36,286 nucleotides of DNA from a virus: the IMG/VR virus record IMGVR_UViG_3300021182_000010, positions 1 to 36,286 of that record; one strand, given 5' to 3'. A program made the position numbers and the translations under genes. Position 1 is the first letter of the stretch. Every line of letters begins with the position of its first letter. The notes below the pieces were generated by a model, which had not been told where the DNA came from, ran no database searches, and was given only the letters and a program-made list of their open reading frames with translations. This document shows positions 6,426 to 13,533 of this stretch, in pieces.

Positions 6426-8759
6426 ATGAGCACACGAACGATAAACGGAGAGGTTGTCACCATGCCGGAACGGTCAGTGATGGGGAGCGAGATGATCGAT
6501 CCTCTTGAGTTCAGTTACGAGCGTTTTCTTGATCGCAAACGGTTCACTCCGATTGTCTCTGGACTGACTACCGTTCCCGCGCTCAACCCTGCCATGTTCC
6601 CACATCAGCGCGACGTGTGCTCATGGGCTTTGCGTCTCGGGCGGGCTGCGGCGTTCCTTGGAACGGGAATGGGAAAGAGCCTGATCGAACTGGAATGGGC
6701 GCGATGTGTCTATGAGCATACCGGACTTCCTGTCCTTCTGTTGGCTCCACTAGCCGTGGCTTACCAGATGGTCACAGAGGGGCAGAAGTTCGGAATCCAT
6801 ACGAAGTATTGCAAGACTCCAGAAGAAGCAGGAGACGAGCACATCGTAGTGACCAACTACGAGCGTTTTGAGAACTTCGACCCGGAGAACTATTCCGGCG
6901 TTGTCCTTGACGAATCGAGCATCCTGAAATCTTTCGACGGCTCAACGCGTTCCGCACTCATCGAAGCGTTCAAGAATACCCCGTATCGACTCGCAGCGAC
7001 CGCTACACCGGCCCCTAACGATCACATGGAGCTTGGCAACCATGCGGAGTTCCTGGGAGTCATGACGGCCACTGAGATGCTTTCCATGTTCTTCACCCAT
7101 GACGGAGGAGAGACGCAGAAGTGGAGACTCAAGGGACACGCCCGAACCGAGTTCTGGAAGTGGGTTTGCTCGTGGGCTGTGTCAATGCGCAAACCTTCGG
7201 ATATTGGATACGATGACGGGCTATTCGTTTTGCCTGAATTGATCTATCACGAGCATATCGTCCAAGTGGATACTCCGTCGGAAGGGATGCTGTTCGCGAT
7301 GCCAGCCGAGACGTTGGGCGAGAGGCTTGCGGCGAGACGGTCTACTGTCGATGATCGGGTTGCTGAAGTGGTTTCCATTGTCAACGCAGAACCAACCGAA
7401 AAATGGCTCATATGGTGCAACTTGAATAAAGAATCCGAAGCGATAAAATCGGCGTTGCCGGGATGCGTGGAGCTGACAGGATCAGACTCCCCCGAGCACA
7501 AAGCGGAAACGTCTCTCAAGTTTGCTCAAGGCGCTATCGACTGGCTTGTGAGCAAGGCAACCATTCTCGGGTTTGGAGTGAACTATCAGGTTTGCTCACA
7601 TCAGATCTTCGCCGGGGTAAACGATTCATGGGAGCAGTTCTTCCAAGCCATCCGGCGCTGTTGGAGATTTGGCCAGACGCAACCCGTTCACGTTCACATC
7701 ATCGCGGCATCGACCGAGGGAAACGTGCTGGAGAACCTGAAGCGCAAAGAAAGGGAAGCGGAGCAAATGGCAGAAGAGATGCAGGAAAACATGCAGGACT
7801 TGACCCGCATGAACTTGACCGGAACTGTACGGAGTGAGTCCACTTACGAGCGCGAGAAGACTGAGACGGAGCAGTGGACGATGCACCTTGCCGACTGCGT
7901 CGATCTGGCGCGAGAACTGCCCGACAATAGCATCCATTTTTCCGTCTACTCGCCTCCGTTCGCTTCGCTTTATACGTACTCCAATTCCGAGAGAGACATG
8001 GGAAACAGCAAGGACCATGACGAGTTTTGGCGGCACTATCGTTTCCTCATCAAAGAGCAGTTCCGAGTGCTTATGCCGGGGCGTCTTGTCTCCATCCATT
8101 GCATGAATCTTCCCACGTCGAAAGTGCGCGACGGGCACATCGGAATCAGGGACTTTCGCGGCGAGATTATCCGCGCATTTGAAGAGGTTGGATTCATTTA
8201 CCACTCTGAGGTTTGCATCTGGAAAGACCCCGTGACGGCCATGCAGCGCACCAAAGCCCTCGGCCTGCTTCACAAGCAGATTCGAAAAGACTCATGCATG
8301 AGCCGTCAGGGGGTTCCCGATTATCTTGTGACCATGCGCAAGCCGGGAGATAATCCAGAGCGCGTCGGTCACACGTCCGAAGAGTTCCCTGTCCAACTGT
8401 GGCAGCAATACGCTTCCCCGGTTTGGATGGACATCAACCCATCAGACACGCTTCAATACCGTTCAGCGCGTGAGCACAACGATGAGCGACACATCTGCCC
8501 TCTCCAGTTGGAAGTGATCCGCCGCGCTGTGAAGTTGTGGACGAATCCCGGAGATACGGTTTGGAGTCCGTTCGCGGGCATCGGTAGCGAGGGTTTCGTG
8601 GCTCTGGAGATGGGACGTGGATTCATCGGAAGCGAGTTGAAGCCATCGTACTACCGTCAGGCTTGCAAGAACCTCCAGCGGGCTCTGAGCGTCACGAGTG
8701 GACTGTTCTCGGAAGTCGAGGAAGAGCCCGAAGACGAATCGGACGAAGAATCAGAATGA
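6426..8759 (+). CDS. SNF2-like helicase fused to beta-class DNA methyltransferase
   Basis: This 777-residue protein joins two enzymes. The N-terminal half is an SNF2/SF2 ATPase: motif I GTGMGKS (about 79-85), motif II DESS (about 161-164), motif III ATATPAPND (about 190-198), and motif VI QAIRRCWRFGQ (about 407-417). A charged, helical linker (about 435-470) leads to a methyltransferase. Its catalytic motif IV is SPPF (about 509-512) and its S-adenosylmethionine motif I is FAGIGSEG (about 716-723). The order IV then I defines the beta class, and SPPF suggests N4-cytosine or N6-adenine methylation. I chose the ATG at 6426, one base after the upstream stop. The primase-like gene overlaps its end by ATGA. 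No nuclease domain is visible, so this is not an obvious restriction enzyme. It may protect the phage DNA or modify it during replication. Confidence 0.88.
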   Translation: MSTRTINGEVVTMPERSVMGSEMIDPLEFSYERFLDRKRFTPIVSGLTTVPALNPAMFPHQRDVCSWALRLGRAAAFLGTGMGKSLIELEWARCVYEHTGLPVLLLAPLAVAYQMVTEGQKFGIHTKYCKTPEEAGDEHIVVTNYERFENFDPENYSGVVLDESSILKSFDGSTRSALIEAFKNTPYRLAATATPAPNDHMELGNHAEFLGVMTATEMLSMFFTHDGGETQKWRLKGHARTEFWKWVCSWAVSMRKPSDIGYDDGLFVLPELIYHEHIVQVDTPSEGMLFAMPAETLGERLAARRSTVDDRVAEVVSIVNAEPTEKWLIWCNLNKESEAIKSALPGCVELTGSDSPEHKAETSLKFAQGAIDWLVSKATILGFGVNYQVCSHQIFAGVNDSWEQFFQAIRRCWRFGQTQPVHVHIIAASTEGNVLENLKRKEREAEQMAEEMQENMQDLTRMNLTGTVRSESTYEREKTETEQWTMHLADCVDLARELPDNSIHFSVYSPPFASLYTYSNSERDMGNSKDHDEFWRHYRFLIKEQFRVLMPGRLVSIHCMNLPTSKVRDGHIGIRDFRGEIIRAFEEVGFIYHSEVCIWKDPVTAMQRTKALGLLHKQIRKDSCMSRQGVPDYLVTMRKPGDNPERVGHTSEEFPVQLWQQYASPVWMDINPSDTLQYRSAREHNDERHICPLQLEVIRRAVKLWTNPGDTVWSPFAGIGSEGFVALEMGRGFIGSELKPSYYRQACKNLQRALSVTSGLFSEVEEEPEDESDEESE

Positions 8760-9301
8760 CCGCTCAACAAATAGCCCGATCACTCCACGGCAAGAAAGCC
8801 GGTAAGCGATACCAGTGCCGTTGCCCGACCTCCTTACATGCCCACGGCGACCGCAACCGTAGCCTGAGCGTGTGGGAGTCGGAAGACGGTTGGGTTCGCC
8901 TGAAGTGTTTCACCGGATGCAGCCGAGACGAGATACTTGCTGCGATGGGTCTACAAGTCCGTGACCTAGCTCTAAACGACTTCAAACGCAATCCAGAGTG
9001 GGAGCAAAAGAAGCGGGACGAGGACCAGTTAGAGCGGCAGGAATACCGGATAGGTCTTGCGATGATGGCTCAGGCGGTGATACCGAAAGAGCGGAGATAT
9101 TGGGCCAAAGTCGAGCAAAATATCGCTATTGAAATACGAGAACTGAGGCGTAAACTCTATCCAGATGAAGCCAAGAAAATCCTCCGCAACGAAACCGCCC
9201 AACACCTAATCTCCGAGTACGGCGAAGAGGAATTGCTTGCCTGTTTTTGGAACGGACCCGCTGGTACAAGGATGCGGGCAAGACTGGAGAGACGCCGATG
9301 A
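8756..9301 (+). CDS. Primase-like CHC2-type zinc-finger protein
   Basis: The start overlaps the methyltransferase stop (ATGA). The N-terminal 65 residues have a primase-type zinc-binding site: YQCRCP, then H (SLHAHGDRNRSLSVW) and then LKCFTGCSRDEILAAMGL. This C-x-C ... H ... C-x3-C arrangement with GDRN-x-SLSV is typical of phage and plasmid primase N-termini. The rest (about 75-181) is helical and highly charged, with no TOPRIM or polymerase motif, and the 181-aa length is far below a full primase. It may recognise template DNA and work with the adjacent helicases or a host primase. A true primase catalytic subunit is not seen in the window. Confidence 0.7.
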   Translation: MTAQQIARSLHGKKAGKRYQCRCPTSLHAHGDRNRSLSVWESEDGWVRLKCFTGCSRDEILAAMGLQVRDLALNDFKRNPEWEQKKRDEDQLERQEYRIGLAMMAQAVIPKERRYWAKVEQNIAIEIRELRRKLYPDEAKKILRNETAQHLISEYGEEELLACFWNGPAGTRMRARLERRR

Positions 9302-9393
9302 ACGAACCTCCGCAACGTGTTTACACTCCCGCTGAATTGGTTGAGAAAATCCAGAAGAAGCTAGCCGAAGAGAGAAAGGCAAAGACGAAATGA
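9298..9393 (+). CDS. Microprotein, 31 aa
   Basis: The ATG overlaps the preceding stop (ATGA), and its own stop overlaps the next start (ATGA). GGAG lies upstream. The product begins MNEPPQRVYTPAELVEKI and ends in a basic helix (KTK). Perfect coupling at both ends supports it as a real gene. No function was recognised. Confidence 0.55.
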   Translation: MNEPPQRVYTPAELVEKIQKKLAEERKAKTK

Positions 9394-9794
9394 AAGCTCT
9401 TAGTGTGCGTGCGCCGTGGTGGTTGGCAATACTGGACGGTGGCAAGGATATTGAAAACCGTGACTGGTACACGAACCAGCGTGGACGCATTGCCCTACAC
9501 GCGGGGAAGTGGTTCAATGAAGACGAGATCATGCAGGACTTGATTACTATCCAGAAAATCCTCGGACTCGAAGAGCCTTCCAATGAGATGCTGAAACTAT
9601 TCAAGCCGTTCGGCGGCTGCATCGTGGGAACCGTTGAAATCGTGAATTGCGTCACAGAAAGCCCTTCGCCGTGGTTCTTTGGAAAGTACGGTTTTGTGCT
9701 ATCCGGTCCCGTTGCTCTGCCGAGTCCGATCCCCTACAAGGGACAGCTTGGTTTCTTCGATGTTCCAGACGATCTAGTGAGGACAATACAATGA
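9390..9794 (+). CDS. ASCH-domain protein
   Basis: ASCH domains are PUA-related beta-barrels thought to bind RNA. The N-terminus MKALSVRAPWWLAILDGGKDIENRDW is the family signature (conserved K-x-L-S-x-R-x-P-W-W and D-x-E-N-R), quoted here as its two halves. RGRIALHAGKW follows, then GCIVGTVEIVNC and a C-terminal strand region. At 134 aa it is full length. Start and stop overlap both neighbours by ATGA, so it belongs to the replication operon. A role in regulating phage or host RNA is plausible; some ASCH proteins hydrolyse modified nucleosides, so that is an alternative. Confidence 0.82.
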   Translation: MKALSVRAPWWLAILDGGKDIENRDWYTNQRGRIALHAGKWFNEDEIMQDLITIQKILGLEEPSNEMLKLFKPFGGCIVGTVEIVNCVTESPSPWFFGKYGFVLSGPVALPSPIPYKGQLGFFDVPDDLVRTIQ

Positions 9795-10444
9795 CAATCG
9801 GTGCGATATCGCACCTCAGCCCAACCGAGCCGAAGTGGTTTGACATAGGCTTGATGACAGACGAGACGGCAGCGGCAACCTTGAAGGAAATACTTCGATC
9901 TTTGGACACCGCTGAGGAGCAAGTAGAAGGGTTCCGTGAGCGCATCTTCTCTCGCCGCATGTGTGCCCTACGCATCTACCGGACCCGGAACCTCTGGAAG
10001 CTGGATATAGACCCCCAGAGCGACAGGCCGTTCACTTCGATGGATTCGTGGATCGAGGCCCTCTATCCGGGTGGAACCTCTCGCTACGCTAAGGAGTCGG
10101 CAGCAACCGAGAAGGCTCTTGACGCCGTACCGATCACCATCCTCGCAGAGACTCCCCGGTGCAATGCCAGGTTACTGGCTAGTCCATCAGTGTCGGAGAC
10201 GTGTCGCCGCGATCCTGTGGTTCAGAAAGCCATGCTGGAGAATTCGGAGAAGGGGTTCCGCCAGGTTCTCAACGTGACTCATGGGCAGGCGCTTGAGGAG
10301 TTTGAGACGCTGAAGTTCAGGTTCCCTAAATCGACGGCGGAGATGGTCAAGAAACGGTTGGAAGAGATTGGCGAGACGTGGAACCTGACCACACCTGAAT
10401 CGGAGTTACTGAAGGGGTTGTTTGAAGAACCGGAGACGATGTGA
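9791..10444 (+). CDS. Hypothetical protein, 217 aa
   Basis: I chose the ATG at 9791 because it overlaps the ASCH gene stop by ATGA; the longer open frame upstream is a shadow of that gene. The product begins MTIGAISHLSPTEPKWFDIG and is mostly helical and charged. It ends ELLKGLFEEPETM. No conserved motif was recognised. The perfect 16-bp palindrome lies at codons 4-9. The next gene starts with GTG overlapping its stop (GTGA). It may be a DNA-metabolism accessory protein by position only. Confidence 0.7.
   Translation: MTIGAISHLSPTEPKWFDIGLMTDETAAATLKEILRSLDTAEEQVEGFRERIFSRRMCALRIYRTRNLWKLDIDPQSDRPFTSMDSWIEALYPGGTSRYAKESAATEKALDAVPITILAETPRCNARLLASPSVSETCRRDPVVQKAMLENSEKGFRQVLNVTHGQALEEFETLKFRFPKSTAEMVKKRLEEIGETWNLTTPESELLKGLFEEPETM
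9800..9815. promoter_or_regulatory. Recurring palindrome, copy 3 (perfect 16 bp)
   Basis: GGTGCGATATCGCACC is fully self-complementary. It lies ten bases into the gene starting at 9791, encoding GAISHL. It is the reference copy for the family; the others are at 916, 2513 and 34284. Confidence 0.6.
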
Positions 10445-10791
10445 TCCGTCCCCGTAAATCTCTCCGGCGAGGTGAACTGACTCCCTCTGAAAAGGAAGCC
10501 GAGCGCAACCGCGTCTACGAACGCTGCGGAGGACGGTGCGAACTTCGCGGGGAAGATGGACTACCGTTGGACCCAGGACACTGGAAAGGCGTAATCCCGA
10601 AGGATGGAGATACACCGTGGGATCACTGGAACCTTGTTCACCTCCACTCGAAGCGGCCAGCGTTCTGGTCTGAGTCTCAGGGAAATGTGCTTCTCGGCGG
10701 TTGTCCAGCTTGCCATCTTGAGGGAATGCACCGCAAAGGATTGAAGCCTGTAGTGCAGAAACGTGTTGACACTGATAACGTATCGGAGTAG
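10441..10791 (+). CDS. HNH-like protein
   Basis: The GTG at 10441 overlaps the previous stop (GTGA). The 116-residue product has RVYERCGGRCELRG (a CxxxC near the N-terminus), then LDPGHWKG, HWNLVHLHSKRP and a second knuckle GGCPACHLEGMH. This arrangement of Cys and His pairs around a histidine resembles HNH nuclease folds found in phages, but the catalytic His is not certain. It may be a DNA nuclease or a zinc-binding structural protein. A promoter for the next genes lies inside its 3' end. Confidence 0.6.
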   Translation: MIRPRKSLRRGELTPSEKEAERNRVYERCGGRCELRGEDGLPLDPGHWKGVIPKDGDTPWDHWNLVHLHSKRPAFWSESQGNVLLGGCPACHLEGMHRKGLKPVVQKRVDTDNVSE

Positions 10792-10794
10792 AGT
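10766..10794 (+). promoter_or_regulatory. sigma70-like promoter inside the end of the HNH-like gene
   Basis: Perfect TTGACA (10766-10771), a 17-base spacer and TAGAGT (10789-10794). The expected start point is about 10801, at or one base before the ATG at 10802, so the message for the 38-residue protein may have no leader. Its spacer matches the 1533 promoter at 10 of 17 positions, including CGTATC. Confidence 0.55.
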
Positions 10795-10801
10795 GATTGT
10801 C

Positions 10802-10918
10802 ATGGTGAAGAAGACGTGTGAATGGTGCGGTAAGCGTTTCGATTTCAAGGTGATTTGGCAGAAGTTTTGCTCGAACTCTTGCAAGCAAAAAAACAAGCGA
10901 AAGAAAGCAGGGAAGTGA
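10802..10918 (+). CDS. Tiny zinc-finger protein, 38 aa
   Basis: The product has two Cys pairs: TCEWCGKRF (CxxC) and KFCSNSCKQ (CxxxC), with a basic tail (KQKNKRKKAGK). This is a small treble-clef/zinc-ribbon pattern, probably binding nucleic acid. A promoter at 10766-10794 would start transcription at about its ATG. The next gene starts 16 bases downstream. Confidence 0.6.
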   Translation: MVKKTCEWCGKRFDFKVIWQKFCSNSCKQKNKRKKAGK

Positions 10919-10934
10919 AAGGGAGACGCAAGCA

Positions 10935-11411
10935 ATGAGCACACGCACGACAGTAAGTCCGTTGAAGAAACGAGTCCACGGAATCTATAGCGCCATGAAA
11001 CTCCGGTTCGGGCCGAAGTATTGGAAAAATGGCAAACGTAAGGGACAACTCCGAGTTCCTGGGCAGGATTTGCCGTTTAGTGAGGCCGAACTTCTTGCGG
11101 GAATGGAAATGGCATTTCCTGATGGATGCGCGATTTACTGCCCATATTGTAGCTCTCCCATTGACTCCCTTAGCGCAACTCTTGATCACGAAATACCCAT
11201 TGCTCGTGGAGGATCACTTGGACTGGAAAACATCGGTCCGGTTTGCGCATCATGCAACGGGTTAAAGGGTGGTCTGACGCCTATCGAGTTTCGCAGCCTT
11301 TGGTTATGGATTCTCGAACAGCATCCGGCGGCCGGCGCTGACTTGTGCCAGCGTCTTCGAACGGGTGCAATGGGTATGCGATTGCGTTACTTTGGAAAGA
11401 AGGCGAAATGA
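10935..11411 (+). CDS. HNH endonuclease
   Basis: The 158-residue protein has a clear HNH core in its second half. CPYCSSPI supplies the first zinc knuckle. LDHEIPIARGG holds the catalytic histidine and general base region. LENIGPVCASCNGLKG supplies the asparagine and the second knuckle. The N-terminus is basic (KKRVHGIYSAMKLRFG) and likely binds DNA. HNH proteins are often packaging nucleases, free-standing homing nucleases, or DNA repair enzymes. Its position at the end of the early block, far from the portal, argues against a packaging role. The next gene overlaps by ATGA. Confidence 0.85.
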   Translation: MSTRTTVSPLKKRVHGIYSAMKLRFGPKYWKNGKRKGQLRVPGQDLPFSEAELLAGMEMAFPDGCAIYCPYCSSPIDSLSATLDHEIPIARGGSLGLENIGPVCASCNGLKGGLTPIEFRSLWLWILEQHPAAGADLCQRLRTGAMGMRLRYFGKKAK

Positions 11412-11686
11412 GATACACCTACGCGCAAACAGTCGAGCTGCGGATAGCGGCGAACGAAGCTGCACAGGAGCGTGCGAGAGTGCGCGAAGAGTCTAGGCAT
11501 GTGCCAGAATGTTCCTGCCCGCGCACGATCAAGGTAGATGGCGAAGTGTACGAATGCGCGTCACCGATGGGCGCTGGTTGCCAGATTCACGGCGAAGAGG
11601 GCGACCGCAAGTACATCGCGGTCATGGTGGGTGCGCGGCGCATCATGGGAAAGGTGAGCGGAAACCATAGGAGTTCAGGGTCATGA
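11408..11686 (+). CDS. Hypothetical Cys-containing protein, 92 aa
   Basis: The ATG overlaps the HNH stop (ATGA), so translation is coupled. The first 30 residues form a charged helix (LRIAANEAAQERARVREES). Then four cysteines appear (PECSCPRTI, YECASPMGAGCQIH), perhaps binding a metal. The C-terminus is basic. I do not recognise the family. The next gene again overlaps by ATGA. Confidence 0.6.
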   Translation: MRYTYAQTVELRIAANEAAQERARVREESRHVPECSCPRTIKVDGEVYECASPMGAGCQIHGEEGDRKYIAVMVGARRIMGKVSGNHRSSGS

Positions 11687-11889
11687 AGCATGTCTTTATC
11701 TCGCTGGCGTCCGCGTTCCTGTGCGTGGACTGCGATCACATCGGCAGCTCGTCGCGGCAATGCCCCGCGTGCGCGTCCGGTGCCATCCTGAGCCTCGCGA
11801 ACATATTGAATCGCTGCGATGACCCAACCGCGTCCCCGGAGCGCGTACAGAGGGCGCTGGCGGCTATGGAAGCTGGCTTGAAAGCATAG
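11683..11889 (+). CDS. Small zinc-ribbon protein, 68 aa
   Basis: Two Cys pairs (FLCVDCDHIG and RQCPACASG) form a typical zinc ribbon, followed by a helix (PERVQRALAAMEAGLKA). Its start overlaps the upstream stop by ATGA. It is the last + strand gene; 26 bases separate its stop from the stop of the converging lysis gene. Probably a nucleic-acid or protein-binding accessory protein. Confidence 0.65.
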   Translation: MKHVFISLASAFLCVDCDHIGSSSRQCPACASGAILSLANILNRCDDPTASPERVQRALAAMEAGLKA

Positions 11890-11915
11890 CCTACGGGCGG
11901 AAGGATGGGCGAAAC
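11890..11915. other. Convergent junction of the two transcription blocks
   Basis: Only 26 bases separate the stop of the last + strand gene (11889) from the stop of the last - strand gene (11916). No hairpin followed by a T run was seen on either strand. Transcripts from the two sides probably overlap unless stopped by a factor or by RNA polymerase collision. Confidence 0.7.
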
Positions 11916-12281
11916 CTACTCCGTGACAATGAGCCTGTTGTCTTTGCTATCTCGGATGGCAATGCGGTAGGGACGCGCTAAAATCACACACCCATGACTC
12001 GCCGAATGGTTGGCCGCTCCATTGTCGCCGTGGATCATGAACCCGCTACGTCCGAGCGCATTCGTTCCATCGACCGGCGTCAGATGCGCCACAATCGGCC
12101 CCTTGCCGCCCGGATCGTCAAAGAACGCCCCGATGGTCCATTCGCCCCTTGGAATCGGACCTACCCCCTCTAGCGCCTCGGCGTCGGGGTTGTTTAGGCC
12201 CTGTCCGCGTCCGCTATAGCCGATTCCTACCAACGCTCCATCGTGTGCCAGTTTCCCGGTTGACTGCGAGTATGTCCACAT
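11916..12281 (-). CDS. Tlde1/L,D-transpeptidase-like peptidoglycan enzyme (DUF2778)
   Basis: The 121-residue product matches the Tlde1 (DUF2778) fold: WTYSQSTGKLAH at the start, GYSGRGQGLNNPDAE, GPIPRGEWTIG, FMIHGDN and the catalytic SHGCVIL near residue 98. The conserved His, Ser-His-Gly and Cys are all present. In type VI secretion toxins this domain cuts or alters peptidoglycan cross-links. It is the last gene of the lysis region and the only obvious cell-wall enzyme there, so I infer it acts as the endolysin or a helper. It has no signal peptide, which fits release through a holin. Confidence 0.78.
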   Translation of the reverse strand: MWTYSQSTGKLAHDGALVGIGYSGRGQGLNNPDAEALEGVGPIPRGEWTIGAFFDDPGGKGPIVAHLTPVDGTNALGRSGFMIHGDNGAANHSASHGCVILARPYRIAIRDSKDNRLIVTE

Positions 12282-12340
12282 GCGCCCTCCACAAAAAGGA
12301 GGGGCCAGCGAGAGCCGACCCCCAAAGACCGCGAGAAAGG

Positions 12341-12541
12341 TTACGCGACAGGTTGGCCGGTGAGCTTGGCAATCTCAGCCTGAGCGGCCAAAATCCCGGC
12401 ATCGTCGATGGCGTCGGCAGCAGCGAGAATGTCCGCAAGGGGTTTCAGCGCGTCGGCATTCGACTTCTGAATGTCGCCGTAAATCTTCGAGAAGATCTGG
12501 ATACCTAGAGCGGCAAGGTTTGCGATTGCGATGGGGTCCAT
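12341..12541 (-). CDS. Small hypothetical protein, 66 aa
   Basis: I chose the ATG at 12541 because GGAGG lies seven bases upstream; a TTG at 12556 in the same frame is a weaker choice. The product MDPIAIANLAALGIQIFSKI begins with a hydrophobic helix and continues with Ala-rich helices (LADILAAADAIDDAGILAAQ). No family was recognised. It lies between the lipoprotein and the Tlde1-like gene, so a lysis-related or membrane role is possible. Confidence 0.6.
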   Translation of the reverse strand: MDPIAIANLAALGIQIFSKIYGDIQKSNADALKPLADILAAADAIDDAGILAAQAEIAKLTGQPVA

Positions 12542-12542
12542 A

Positions 12543-13007
12543 CTATTTGCCTCCAAGCATTGTTGCGATGACGTTTAGGGTAGTTTTGGCGGCAATCATG
12601 GCCAGCGCAAAGTCTTGTTTCGCCGAAGCCGATTTGATGTGCGTCACCCCATCGGCCTGTAGTTGGTCGATTGTGGAGATCGCGGAGGTAGCGCAAGTGG
12701 CAGCAGCCGCGTCTGTGCCAGCTGACCCGATGCAGGCGTTGGTCGTCTTGTCCAGCCGGTAGACCGTCTCAACCGACTGCTGGATAAAAAGGTGGTCTGC
12801 GTCTGAGATGACCACGCACCCCTGCTGCCCGGCGCACGTCTTCCCCTGGTTGTAGGCTAGAATCTCGCCTTGCTGGAATCCCTGCACGACGATCATTGCC
12901 TGTTCCGAGGCGGTAGCTGCCTTCTGTAGTTGCGATTGGTTGGCTGGGCATCCGGTGAGCATGATCGCCAGTAGCGGGACGATCAGGAGTGCGGTGATTC
13001 GCTTCAT
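12543..13007 (-). CDS. Lipoprotein of the lysis region (possible outer spanin)
   Basis: The 154-residue product starts with a lipoprotein signal peptide: basic KR, hydrophobic TALLIVPLLAIML, and the lipobox LTGC (Cys about residue 20). The mature part has Gln/Ala-rich helices, three further cysteines in loops (TCAGQQGC, TNACIGSAG, TCATSA) and an Ala-rich C-terminal helix. A phage lipoprotein next to a holin candidate fits an outer-membrane spanin subunit, but it is longer than usual. It may alternatively be an exclusion lipoprotein. It indicates a Gram-negative-type envelope. Confidence 0.68.
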   Translation of the reverse strand: MKRITALLIVPLLAIMLTGCPANQSQLQKAATASEQAMIVVQGFQQGEILAYNQGKTCAGQQGCVVISDADHLFIQQSVETVYRLDKTTNACIGSAGTDAAAATCATSAISTIDQLQADGVTHIKSASAKQDFALAMIAAKTTLNVIATMLGGK

Positions 13008-13019
13008 GAGTTCCTTCTT

Positions 13020-13343
13020 TCACTTGGTTGTGGCCGCGTCCACCTGCGAAGCCGTAGGAGCGTCCGGTTCAGACTTAATTGCGTTGGCCGCTGCGAGAAC
13101 GCCGGCAGACGACCGCGAGTTTGAGTAGTTGCGCCAGAGTGTCACGGCAGCAGTGATGTTCATCATTACCACACCAATCTTAGTTACCACGACCGGGTAT
13201 CCGACAAAGAACGAGCCTACCCAGTTGCGGAAGTCTGGAGACTTGTCATAGTATCCGGCGATAGCGACGATTGCAAAACCGATGCTGTGCGTGGTGATGT
13301 TCTTGCTGCGAGCATAGGCAATCAGTTTGTCGAGAACATTCAT
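13020..13343 (-). CDS. Putative holin
   Basis: The 107-residue protein has two hydrophobic segments (SIGFAIVAIAGYY at about 20-32 and VGYPVVVTKIGVVMMNITAAV at about 48-68, given as two halves VGYPVVVTKIG and VVMMNITAAV). A short polar N-terminus and an Ala-rich hydrophilic C-terminus flank them. Size, topology and neighbours (lipoprotein and cell-wall enzyme) fit a holin, which opens the inner membrane to release the lysis enzyme. No holin family signature was recognised, so another small membrane protein is possible. Confidence 0.6.
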   Translation of the reverse strand: MNVLDKLIAYARSKNITTHSIGFAIVAIAGYYDKSPDFRNWVGSFFVGYPVVVTKIGVVMMNITAAVTLWRNYSNSRSSAGVLAAANAIKSEPDAPTASQVDAATTK

Positions 13344-13347
13344 CGCG

Positions 13348-13524
13348 TCACTTCCCCTCTGCTGCGTTCTCGGCCTCGCCGCGCTCGACCATCTTGGCGA
13401 TCACTTCCGGATCAAGCAGATTTACCGTGCCTGCCGGGACTGGAACCCTGACGACGCATGGCTCTGGCTGGTTGGGCGGAGGCTGTCCTGGTTGCTGTAC
13501 GGGCGGGTTCGGCCATTCTGGCAT
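13348..13524 (-). CDS. Small proline-rich protein, 58 aa
   Basis: GGAG lies just upstream of the ATG at 13524. The product begins MPEWPNPPVQQPGQPPPNQP, so it has an N-terminal Pro/Gln segment, then VVRVPVPAGTVNLLDPEVI and a charged ending. It fits neatly between two lysis-region genes, four bases before the holin start. The function is unknown; it may be a periplasmic or adapter peptide. Confidence 0.6.
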   Translation of the reverse strand: MPEWPNPPVQQPGQPPPNQPEPCVVRVPVPAGTVNLLDPEVIAKMVERGEAENAAEGK

Positions 13525-13533
13525 ATCGTCTCC

